Below are positions 26,239-33,594 of a stretch of 64,000 nucleotides of DNA, piece after piece. The notes below the pieces were generated by a model. The model was not told where the DNA came from. It ran no database searches and saw nothing but the letters and a program-made list of their open reading frames with translations. A program made the position numbers and the translations under genes. How positions within the stretch are numbered: the stretch's first letter is position 1; the number at the start of each line of letters is the position of its first letter. This DNA is from Marivirga arenosa (GTDB lineage: Bacteria > Bacteroidota > Bacteroidia > Cytophagales > Cyclobacteriaceae), in NCBI RefSeq assembly GCF_030503875.2, contig NZ_CP129968.2:3312001-3376000 (forward strand). The letters are read 5' to 3'.

Positions 26239-27990
26239 TTGAAAATTGCTGAAGACCTTATTGGGGGAATAAAGGAACTATTAGCTGATGCTCATAAATT
26301 ATCAAAACAGAATATACCTTTAGCGATAAGCATCACTGAGAAAGCGCTTTTCAAATCCCAAAAAATCAAAGAAAAAAACATCATTCATGCAGATGCATTG
26401 AATCAATTATCCTTGTTGCAGAGAAAAAACAAGGAATATGCAACCGCTAGGTCTTTAGCAGAAAGAGCTCAAGCCATTTCTATAAATATAGATTATGATA
26501 GAGGAAGAGGTGATGCATGTTATAATTTAGGGACTATATTTAAAGCCCAAGGTAAGTTTAGCGATGCATTGCCTCATTTTATTGAAGCGATCAATCATTA
26601 CGAAAGCATCCAAAACAAAAATTTCCACTCAAAATCCCTATGCCTTTTAGGTAACATTTATGAAAAGTTTCAAGATTTCAAAAATGCTAAAATCGCTTAT
26701 GAAAAAGCTTTAGATGAGGCAGAGGCGCTTAAAAATGAAAATCTGATTAGCGATATTTATTTAAATCTAGCAAGTGTAAATCTTAAAATTGATAGAATAA
26801 GTAAGGCTTCCTATTTGATAGAAAAATCAATAAAGCTAAAAGCTAAATTAGATCAGAAAGAGAAGCTCGCTAATGCACATTATGTAGCAGGAAAAATCAA
26901 ATCAAAATCAGGCGATCTTAAAACAGCCGAAGAATATTTTAAAACAGCTATTTCTTTATATTCTGAAGGCGATTTTAAGGATGGCTTGGTGGAGTGTATG
27001 GAAAAACTTGGAGGGGTTTACATACAAGAAGAAAAAATTAAAGAGGCCATTTTGCTTTTAGAAGATGCGGCTGAAATTGCAGAGAAGATGGATTTAAAGA
27101 ATAGTCTATTTAAATGCCACCATTTATTGTTCAGATGCTTCAAATCCATTAATACCTCCAAAGCGCTATTTCACTTAGAAGAATATGTACGATTAAAAGA
27201 GGAAACCAATCAACTATATATTCAAAATCTTGTAAATGGTTATGAAATTATCTCCCAACTAGAAGATTTAGAAAAAGAATCGGAAATCGAGCAAGAACGT
27301 GCTTCTATTATTGAGAAGAAAAACACTGAATTAGATTCTTTTTTTTATCGCGTTTCACATGATTTAAAAGGCCCTATAGCTTCTTTATTGGGCTTAAGCG
27401 ATTTAGCAGATAAGGATATCAAAGACGCAGAAGCACGTCAATATTTCAAAATGTACGATCATCAAATCAGAAGATTGAATATGATCGTGATGGAACTCAT
27501 TAATATTACCGAATTAAATTATAAGGACATAAAGCTGACTCTAATAAATTTCTATGAAATTGTTGATAATTGCATCTCAGCCTATACTTACCTGCCTAAT
27601 TACTCAAAAATTAGCTTTTCAATAGATATTGAAAGTAATCTATCCTTTAAATCAGAATGGTATATCATTAATACAATCCTTCAAAACCTAATTGAAAATA
27701 GCATAAAATATATTGATGCTGAAAAAGACCAGCCGCGAGTGGAAATTTCAATTTTCAAGAAAAAAGAGCTTATAAATATTAAAGTAAGTGATAATGGAGA
27801 AGGAATAGATGAAAAATACCATAGTAAAATATTTGATATGTTCTATAGAGCAAGTGAAAACGCAAGTGGTACTGGCTTAGGTTTATTCATTATGAAGAGA
27901 GCTATAGAACGTCTCAAAGGAGAAGTGTCAGTAGAAAGTGAAAAGAATGTAGGCTCTACATTTCTTGTAAAAATTCCAATTACACATTAA
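26239..27990 (+). CDS. Cytoplasmic TPR sensor histidine kinase
   Basis: 583 residues with no membrane segment or signal peptide. Residues of about 10-340 hold TPR repeats, a short coiled coil follows, and then a HisKA domain with FYRVSHDLKGPIASLLGL (phospho-acceptor His). The HATPase domain has the N box LQNLIENSIKY, the G1 box VSDNGEGIDEKYHSKIFDMF and the G2 box GTGLGLFIMKRA. All kinase motifs look intact. The start is a TTG at 26239, 44 bases after the ATPase gene. No response regulator is encoded nearby, so it is an orphan kinase. The TPR region may sense a partner protein, possibly the VWA/MoxR pair beside it; that is inference. Confidence 0.9.
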   Translation: MKIAEDLIGGIKELLADAHKLSKQNIPLAISITEKALFKSQKIKEKNIIHADALNQLSLLQRKNKEYATARSLAERAQAISINIDYDRGRGDACYNLGTIFKAQGKFSDALPHFIEAINHYESIQNKNFHSKSLCLLGNIYEKFQDFKNAKIAYEKALDEAEALKNENLISDIYLNLASVNLKIDRISKASYLIEKSIKLKAKLDQKEKLANAHYVAGKIKSKSGDLKTAEEYFKTAISLYSEGDFKDGLVECMEKLGGVYIQEEKIKEAILLLEDAAEIAEKMDLKNSLFKCHHLLFRCFKSINTSKALFHLEEYVRLKEETNQLYIQNLVNGYEIISQLEDLEKESEIEQERASIIEKKNTELDSFFYRVSHDLKGPIASLLGLSDLADKDIKDAEARQYFKMYDHQIRRLNMIVMELINITELNYKDIKLTLINFYEIVDNCISAYTYLPNYSKISFSIDIESNLSFKSEWYIINTILQNLIENSIKYIDAEKDQPRVEISIFKKKELINIKVSDNGEGIDEKYHSKIFDMFYRASENASGTGLGLFIMKRAIERLKGEVSVESEKNVGSTFLVKIPITH

Positions 27991-28036
27991 AATTTATACA
28001 TTTAACGTTTATTAATTTATCTTTTTAACGTCTTTT

Positions 28037-28777
28037 ATGGAATCACTCTTGACTGTCGATGGGATTATTAGTCTTTTGTCTTTAACCCTGATGGAAATTG
28101 TTTTAGGTATAGATAATATCATATTTATATCCATTTTATGTAATCGACTTCCTGAAAGCCAACAGTCAAAGGCTCGAAATTTAGGGCTGTTTTTAGCCCT
28201 AATCATGCGAATTGGATTATTATTTGCCGTTACTTGGTTAGTTGGACTAAAAGAGCCATTTCTAAGTGTATTTGATTTCGATTTAACCTATAGAGATGCC
28301 ATCTTAATGGCAGGTGGTTTGTTTTTAATATACAAGAGTACAACCGAAATCCATGATAAACTTGAAGGAGAAGAAACTGATGTGAAAAATTCACAAAAGA
28401 TAAGTGGCTTTACATCCGTTATCTTTCAAATCATTTTACTTGATATCGTTTTTTCATTTGATTCTATTTTAACTGCAGTAGGATTGGTGGATAACGTTGC
28501 CATTATGATAGTAGCTGTAATTATCAGTATAGGTATTATGATATTAGCCGCAGGCAAAATTAGCAGTTTTGTAAATAAACATCCAACAGTTAAAATGCTA
28601 GCTTTATCCTTCTTACTGCTAATTGGGGTTTTATTATTAGTAGAAGGTTTCCATGTACATGTACCAAAAGGATATATATATTTCGCAATATTCTTCTCAT
28701 TATTGGTTGAAGTATTAAATATGAGGATGAGAAAAAAAACAAAACCAGTGCATCTAAAAGAAAAATTCAAGGAGTAA
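28037..28777 (+). CDS. TerC family integral membrane protein
   Basis: 246 residues with about seven membrane helices. It carries the hallmark acidic motifs LMEIVLGIDNIIFISI near the N-terminus and IVFSFDSILTAVG in the middle. TerC relatives include tellurite-resistance and Mn2+ exporter (Alx/MntP-like) proteins, and metal export at the inner membrane is the best guess. It ends with a basic tail. It is followed by the promoter of the thiamine locus and does not seem part of it. Confidence 0.85.
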   Translation: MESLLTVDGIISLLSLTLMEIVLGIDNIIFISILCNRLPESQQSKARNLGLFLALIMRIGLLFAVTWLVGLKEPFLSVFDFDLTYRDAILMAGGLFLIYKSTTEIHDKLEGEETDVKNSQKISGFTSVIFQIILLDIVFSFDSILTAVGLVDNVAIMIVAVIISIGIMILAAGKISSFVNKHPTVKMLALSFLLLIGVLLLVEGFHVHVPKGYIYFAIFFSLLVEVLNMRMRKKTKPVHLKEKFKE

Positions 28778-28783
28778 AAGAAT

Positions 28784-28814
28784 TTTGCCTAGTCGAAAGC
28801 TTATGTTACCTTAG
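28784..28814 (+). promoter_or_regulatory. Promoter of the pnuT operon
   Basis: TTTG at 28784-28787 and TACCTTAG at 28807-28814 are separated by 19 bases. This fits the Bacteroidota -33 TTTG / -7 TAnnTTTG pattern with one or two mismatches in the -7 box. It lies directly before the first TPP riboswitch, so the aptamer would be near the 5' end of the RNA. Confidence 0.55.
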
Positions 28815-28823
28815 CATAATTAT

Positions 28824-28897
28824 TAAGGGGTGCCACATGATAACGGGCTGAGAACATACCCTGGACCTGATCCTGATAATGCAGGCGTAGGAATTAA
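28824..28897 (+). promoter_or_regulatory. TPP riboswitch 1 (before pnuT)
   Basis: It shows the THI-element landmarks in order: AGGGGTGCC, CGGGCTGAGA, ATACCC, GGACCTGATCC, then GATAATGCAGGCGTAGGAA. TPP binding should shut down expression of the transporter. The aptamer ends about 10 bases before the pnuT ATG, which suggests control of translation initiation rather than a separate terminator. It is read in full through an open frame that begins at 28830, which is not a real N-terminus. Confidence 0.93.
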
Positions 28898-28907
28898 TGT
28901 TATTCAA

Positions 28908-29513
28908 ATGGAAATTTTACAAGAACTTTATAAAGGCCTACTCAATATGGGATGGCTTGAAGGACTAGGTGTATTCTTTGGAATACTCTATATCTATTTT
29001 GCTGCTAAAGAAATGATTTGGTGTTGGTATGCTAGTCTGATTAGTGTTAGCATTTATTTGATAATATGCTACCAAGTACAGCTTTACGCAGAAATGGGTT
29101 TAAATGTGTACTATTTAGGCGCCACAATATATGGATGGTGGCACTGGCGTAATCCTAGTGAAAATAAAAAAGAGTTACCGATCTCTAAAATGAAATTGAA
29201 GGAACATATTTTATTTATTTTAGTCGGATTTACATTTACCTTCGGATTAGGATATTTTCTTATTGAAAATACAGATGCTCAACTCCCCTATCTAGATTCA
29301 TTTACTACTGTTTTTGCAGTGCTTACCACTCTCTTAGTTACGCGTAAAGTCCTTGAAAACTGGATTTATTGGGTATTTATTGATACTGTAGCCATTTACA
29401 TTTATTTTCAGAGAGAATTATATTTGACTTCCTTATTAATGGCCGCATACGTAATTATAGCAGCAGTCGGCTATTTGAATTGGCTTAAGCTTTACCGTAC
29501 AAAATACGCATGA
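28908..29513 (+). CDS. pnuT: PnuT-type thiamine (precursor) transporter, PnuC superfamily
   Basis: 201 residues, seven predicted membrane helices. LGVFFGILYIYFAAKEMIWCW, in two pieces, and NVYYLGATIYGWWHWRNP (Trp77, 78 and 80) are typical of PnuC-family vitamin transporters. These move vitamins by facilitated diffusion and rely on phosphorylation inside the cell for trapping. The TPP riboswitch in front marks it as a thiamine (PnuT) member rather than a nicotinamide riboside (PnuC) one. The start is the ATG at 28908, because the reading frame upstream of it lies in the aptamer. Its stop overlaps the start of the kinase gene by four bases. Confidence 0.88.
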   Translation: MEILQELYKGLLNMGWLEGLGVFFGILYIYFAAKEMIWCWYASLISVSIYLIICYQVQLYAEMGLNVYYLGATIYGWWHWRNPSENKKELPISKMKLKEHILFILVGFTFTFGLGYFLIENTDAQLPYLDSFTTVFAVLTTLLVTRKVLENWIYWVFIDTVAIYIYFQRELYLTSLLMAAYVIIAAVGYLNWLKLYRTKYA

Positions 29514-30025
29514 AAAAAATTGCCATAATAGGACCAGAAAGTACCGGAAAAAGTACGATTACAGCCCAATTGGCTAGATATTACAATGAACCATTTGTAG
29601 AAGAATTTGGAAGGAAATACCTAGAAAAAACCAATGGAACGTATAATCGAGAGGATTTATTAGCCATTACTAAAGGTATGATTGAATCAGAAAAATCTCT
29701 TGAGAAAAAAGCAACTAATTTTCTTTTTTGTGATACTGATTTAATTATGATGAAGGTATGGTATGAGGTTAAATATGGTGAGTGTCATCCTTTGGTCTTA
29801 GACCGATTGGATTCTAAACCTTATGATCATTATTTATTATGCTATCCCGATCTCCCCTGGGAAGATGATCCCTTGAGAGAAAACCCTAATATGAGAGAAG
29901 AGCTTTTTGAAAGATATTTAAAAGAATTAAACCTCTATAATTTTCCTTTCAGTATTGTGAAAGGAAAGATTAACCGATTTATGATTGCTGCAAATGAAAT
30001 TGAAAGACTAAAGAATGATAATTAA
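29510..30025 (+). CDS. NadR-like P-loop kinase, candidate thiamine-trapping kinase
   Basis: 171 residues, cytoplasmic. Walker A is GPESTGKST (8-16), as in the ribosylnicotinamide kinase domain of NadR. FVEEFGRKYLE follows, then FCDTDLIMMKVW (Walker B-like Asp) and the LPWEDDPLRENP segment also typical of NadR-like kinases. There is no NMN adenylyltransferase domain and no DNA-binding domain. The gene overlaps pnuT (ATGA) and is under the same TPP riboswitch. Known PnuT systems are trapped by thiamine pyrophosphokinase, so this enzyme probably phosphorylates thiamine, HMP or a thiazole alcohol. Nicotinamide riboside remains the alternative if the riboswitch control is incidental. Confidence 0.85.
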   Translation: MKKIAIIGPESTGKSTITAQLARYYNEPFVEEFGRKYLEKTNGTYNREDLLAITKGMIESEKSLEKKATNFLFCDTDLIMMKVWYEVKYGECHPLVLDRLDSKPYDHYLLCYPDLPWEDDPLRENPNMREELFERYLKELNLYNFPFSIVKGKINRFMIAANEIERLKNDN

Positions 30026-30027
30026 TT

Positions 30028-30059
30028 TTTGCAAAGCATAAAAATCCGTCTTATCATTG
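30028..30059 (+). promoter_or_regulatory. Promoter of the THI5-like gene
   Basis: TTTG at 30028-30031 and TATCATTG at 30052-30059 are spaced by 20 bases, close to the Bacteroidota consensus, ten bases before the second TPP aptamer. This suggests the THI5-like gene has its own transcript. Confidence 0.55.
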
Positions 30060-30068
30060 CAGAATCAA

Positions 30069-30142
30069 TGAGGGGTGCCTTAATATAACGGGCTGAGAGT
30101 ATACCCTTGACCTGATCTCGGTAATTCGAGCGTAGGAATTTT
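30069..30142 (+). promoter_or_regulatory. TPP riboswitch 2 (before the THI5-like gene)
   Basis: AGGGGTGCC, CGGGCTGAGA, ATACCC, TGACCTGATC, then GGTAATTCGAGCGTAGGAA: a complete THI-element. The aptamer ends 20 bases before the ATG at 30162. An in-frame TTG at 30141 overlaps its 3' edge and is not taken as the start. Confidence 0.93.
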
Positions 30143-30161
30143 GAACTTTAATTTACATACA

Positions 30162-31082
30162 ATGGAACTAATAAGACTAGCATTGGATTGGACTCCTAAC
30201 ACCAATCATACTGGCTTTTTTGTAGCTCAAGCAAAAGGTTTTTATGATGAAATAGGAATAAAAGTGGAGATCCGTTCTCCGGAATTAGATAATTACTCCA
30301 AGACTCCTGCAAAATTAGTAGAGAAAAAATCAGTTGAACTTGGCATAGCTCCTTCAGAATCGGTTATTAGTTACCAAACTTTAAAAAACAAGCCAAATTT
30401 GACAGCCATAGCAGCCATCCTGCAAAAAGATGCAAGCGCGATTGTGAGCTTAGCTGAAGGAAGTATTCAAAATATTAAAGATTTGGATCAGCAAACCTAT
30501 GCTTCCTATAATGCTCGTTTTGAAGACCATATAGTAGAAGCAATGATTAGGAAAGATGGTGGCAAAGGGGAATTCAATAAAAGTACTCCTGATAAATTAG
30601 GGATCTGGGATACATTATTAGAGGGCAATGCGGATGCAACATGGGTATTCATGCCATGGGAAGGCATCCTAGCTAAAAATAACGGAATAAAATTAAATGA
30701 ATTCCAACTTGATGAATACAACATTCCTTATGGATACTCTCCTATTTTGATTGCCCATCCTGAAACTCTAAATGAAAAAGAAGAACCGATTTCTAAGTTT
30801 TTAAAAGCTTCTGCAAAAGGATTTCATTTTACCCAAAATTATCCTGAAGATGCTGTTAAAATACTAGCTGCTTCAGGAGAACAAGAAGAGCTGAAGGATG
30901 AAGAGTTTTTATTAGAAAGTCAAAAGGCAATCAATCCATATTATACCGATGAAAATGATGATTGGGGTCTAATGCAAGATAGTAGATGGAAAGATTTCGT
31001 AGATTGGATAAAATCTGAAAAACTAATTGATAAAGAAACTTTATCTAATCACAAATCATTATACACGAATAAGTACTTATAA
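30162..31082 (+). CDS. NMT1/THI5-like protein without signal peptide (thiamine precursor metabolism)
   Basis: 306 residues of the periplasmic-binding-protein type II fold. The opening RLALDWTPNTNHTGFFVAQ and KGFYDEIGIKVE are typical of ThiY, the pyrimidine-binding protein of the ThiXYZ transporter, and of the yeast HMP-P synthase THI5. Unlike ThiY there is no signal peptide or lipobox, and no ThiX or ThiZ gene is near. Unlike THI5 there is no cysteine at all, so the iron-binding CCCFC motif is missing, and by eye the THI5 active-site Lys/His positions are not conserved. The TPP riboswitch places it in thiamine metabolism. It could be a cytosolic precursor-binding protein or a novel enzyme. 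The start is the ATG at 30162. Confidence 0.8.
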   Translation: MELIRLALDWTPNTNHTGFFVAQAKGFYDEIGIKVEIRSPELDNYSKTPAKLVEKKSVELGIAPSESVISYQTLKNKPNLTAIAAILQKDASAIVSLAEGSIQNIKDLDQQTYASYNARFEDHIVEAMIRKDGGKGEFNKSTPDKLGIWDTLLEGNADATWVFMPWEGILAKNNGIKLNEFQLDEYNIPYGYSPILIAHPETLNEKEEPISKFLKASAKGFHFTQNYPEDAVKILAASGEQEELKDEEFLLESQKAINPYYTDENDDWGLMQDSRWKDFVDWIKSEKLIDKETLSNHKSLYTNKYL

Positions 31083-31099
31083 AATATTACTCTTTTGAG

Positions 31100-31174
31100 T
31101 AGGGGTGCCTTAATACAACGGGCTGAGATTATACCCAATGAACCTGATGCTGGTAATGCAGTCGCAGGGATTTT
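31100..31174 (+). promoter_or_regulatory. TPP riboswitch 3 (before the TonB receptor)
   Basis: AGGGGTGCC, CGGGCTGAGA, ATACCC, GAACCTGATG, GGTAATGCAGTCGCAGGGA: a third complete THI-element, 17 bases after the THI5-like gene. It lies 72 bases before the ATG of the receptor, a longer leader than the other two. The leader holds a GGAAG/CTTCC pairing but no obvious terminator. A short TACTC/GAGTA hairpin sits just before the aptamer. Confidence 0.93.
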
Positions 31175-31245
31175 GGTTAAGGAAAATGAAGGAAGTAGTT
31201 ACCCCGCTTCCGCAAGTTTCACTAACAATTATTTAATTTATCAAC

Positions 31246-33537
31246 ATGTTACATTTAGTCAAAAAAGCAATTTTAATTGCTACAGCAGTTTTATTGCCAA
31301 TGACAGTTTTTAGTCAGCACACAATCAAAGGAACTGTAAAATCGGAAGGAGAAAATGAACCTTTAATTGGAGCCAATGTGATGCTATTGCCAATCTCCAA
31401 AGGAAATACCACCAATCAAAATGGAAAATTTGAAATCAATAATATTCCAAATGGTGACTACACCCTGAAAGTTAGCTATGTCGGCTATAAAACGCTCGAA
31501 AAAAGCATAACTATTAATGAGAACAGAACTTTTGAATTTCAACTTGAATCAGATAAGGTATTATCTGAAGAAGTAGTAGTAAGTGCTATACGTGCAGACA
31601 AACTTGCTCCTATCACACAAACAACTTTAAATAAAAAGGAAATCAATTCTGTGTTTAATGGGCAAGATGGGGCTTTTGTATTAGAACAATTATCTCCTTC
31701 TATACAGGTAAACTCAGATGCTGGAACTCGTTTCACCAATTATGGCAGCATGCGATTAAGAGGAATTGACCAAAAAAGAATTAACATTACGCTAAACGGA
31801 GTACCTCTAAATGACATGATGGATCAGGGGGTTTTCTTTTCAAATTTCACGGATATCACTAGGAGCATGGAAAGTGTGCAAATACAAAGAGGAGTTGGAA
31901 CAAGTACTAATGGAACAGCCTCTTACGCAGGTTCCATCGGCTATGAATCCGAAAAAATTAATACCGAAAAACCTGAAGCAACCGTTACTTTACTAGCTGG
32001 GTCGTTCAATACTTGGCAAGGAACAGCAGAAGCTAAAACAGGATTGATGGATAATAACACAGCCTTTTATACAAGGTTAAGCAGAACTTACAGCGATGGG
32101 TACAGAGATCATTCCGGAAGTGATGCCTATTCTTTCTTTTTCAGCGGAGGATGGTTTGGTGAAAAGGATATTATAAAGATCAATGGATTCAACGGGAGAA
32201 CTAAAAATGATTTGGCTTACTCTCCTGTTCCTGAATCTTTAATTGAAGAAGATCCGAAAACGAATATTAATAACCCCAATGATATTGATGATTTTGGTCA
32301 ATCATTATTACAATTAGAGCACACTCATTTTTTCGGTGATAATTCCACATTAACTTCTTCTGCCTATTATGGTGGAGCTGGCGGAGATTTTCCCTTTACA
32401 TATAATGTGGATAGTGTTACTCTACAAAGCATTAACTACCCGCTTTTTAATGACCATTTTGGAGTAATGAGTTACTTCAATCAAAAATTCACAGATTTTG
32501 AATGGACAACTGGTGTTCATGCTTATCGCTTTAAAAGGGAAAATATTGAGCAATTGGTACCTAATTTCAGTAATCCTTATTATCAAGACCAATCAACAAA
32601 AGACGAAATAAGTGGTTTTATAAAGGGAACTTACAGAATTGGAAAATTTAGCCTTTTGGCAGATGTACAAGCTCGTTATGTCACCCTGGAAATGATTCCT
32701 GACACTGATTTTCTAGGGGAAAATAGAAGCATTCCTACTTACGACTGGACTTTTATCAATCCTAAAATAGGTGTTACCTATGAAATTAATAGCACTTTAA
32801 ATACTTATGCATCATTTGGTCGTTCAGGCAGAGAACCTACAAGAAGTAATTACTTAGGCGACACTCAGATAAATGAAGGAAATATTGACAGTTTACAAAA
32901 TCAGGGCTTTGTGAAACCAGAATTTGTAAATGATTTTGAAGCTGGGATTCGTTACAATACGCAAACAGCGAAATTCAATTTCAATGCCTTTTATATGGAT
33001 TTTGAAAACGAAATTGCTCCAATTGGTGAATTCATCCCTCAATATTTTATCCAACTTTATGAAAACCAAGCAGCTTCCTTCAGAAGAGGAGTTGAGTTCG
33101 ATTGGCAATTCATACCGTTGGAAAACTTTATATTTTCAGGTAATGCTACTTATATGCAAAGTATCATCAGTGAATATCGACCAGAGGGCAGCAATGAAGT
33201 TTTTGAAGATATCAAAACACCTTATAGTCCAGAATATTTTGTGAATGCCCAAATTCAATATCAACCCATTGAACAATTTGGTTTAAGCTTTCACACTAGA
33301 TTTGTGGGAATGAGTTTTAGTGAATTAACCAATAACGAGAATTTTGTGCTACCGAGCTATTCAGTCGCAAATGTAAAGTTGTTTTCTAATTTATCTGAAA
33401 ACTATCGGGTAGAATTAGAACTCAATAATATTTTTAGTGAACAATATTATACGGACGGTGCTCCAGTTGGAAATGAAATGGGATTCTTTGTTCAAGCTCC
33501 TGCACATTTTTATGCAACTTTCATTGCCAAGTTCTAA
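31246..33537 (+). CDS. TonB-dependent outer-membrane receptor for thiamine or a derivative
   Basis: 763 residues. A signal peptide (1-23, ending VFSQ) is followed by a carboxypeptidase-regulatory-like domain (about 25-105, GTVKSEGENEPLIGANV, with NGDYTLKVSYVGY). The plug domain has RLRGIDQKRINITLNGVPLN and VQIQRGVG. A beta-barrel ends in a C-terminal Phe, as needed for outer-membrane insertion. No SusD partner is present. Control by a TPP riboswitch strongly suggests that the ligand is thiamine, TPP or a breakdown product, taken up with TonB energy. It completes an outer-membrane to cytoplasm uptake path with PnuT. Confidence 0.9.
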   Translation: MLHLVKKAILIATAVLLPMTVFSQHTIKGTVKSEGENEPLIGANVMLLPISKGNTTNQNGKFEINNIPNGDYTLKVSYVGYKTLEKSITINENRTFEFQLESDKVLSEEVVVSAIRADKLAPITQTTLNKKEINSVFNGQDGAFVLEQLSPSIQVNSDAGTRFTNYGSMRLRGIDQKRINITLNGVPLNDMMDQGVFFSNFTDITRSMESVQIQRGVGTSTNGTASYAGSIGYESEKINTEKPEATVTLLAGSFNTWQGTAEAKTGLMDNNTAFYTRLSRTYSDGYRDHSGSDAYSFFFSGGWFGEKDIIKINGFNGRTKNDLAYSPVPESLIEEDPKTNINNPNDIDDFGQSLLQLEHTHFFGDNSTLTSSAYYGGAGGDFPFTYNVDSVTLQSINYPLFNDHFGVMSYFNQKFTDFEWTTGVHAYRFKRENIEQLVPNFSNPYYQDQSTKDEISGFIKGTYRIGKFSLLADVQARYVTLEMIPDTDFLGENRSIPTYDWTFINPKIGVTYEINSTLNTYASFGRSGREPTRSNYLGDTQINEGNIDSLQNQGFVKPEFVNDFEAGIRYNTQTAKFNFNAFYMDFENEIAPIGEFIPQYFIQLYENQAASFRRGVEFDWQFIPLENFIFSGNATYMQSIISEYRPEGSNEVFEDIKTPYSPEYFVNAQIQYQPIEQFGLSFHTRFVGMSFSELTNNENFVLPSYSVANVKLFSNLSENYRVELELNNIFSEQYYTDGAPVGNEMGFFVQAPAHFYATFIAKF

Positions 33538-33545
33538 AATGATCA

Positions 33546-33580
33546 AGGTGGTTAGGAATTTACTTCCTAACCACTTTCTT
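33546..33580 (+). terminator. Terminator after the TonB receptor
   Basis: GGTGGTTAGGAA and TTCCTAACCACT form an 11- to 12-bp stem with a 5-base loop, 9 bases after the stop codon, ending in a short T-rich run. Confidence 0.75.
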
Positions 33581-33594
33581 AATACATAAAGCTC

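Noticed and set aside
28830..28907. N-terminal extension of PnuT (MPHDNGLRTYPGPD and on)
   Set aside because: This is translation of the TPP aptamer; the PnuC-family protein begins at the ATG at 28908.
30141..30161. TTG start for the THI5-like protein
   Set aside because: It overlaps the riboswitch edge and adds no signal peptide; the ATG at 30162 matches the family start.
31095..31313. Open frame of 72 codons across riboswitch 3
   Set aside because: It reads through the aptamer and the start of the TonB receptor in another frame.
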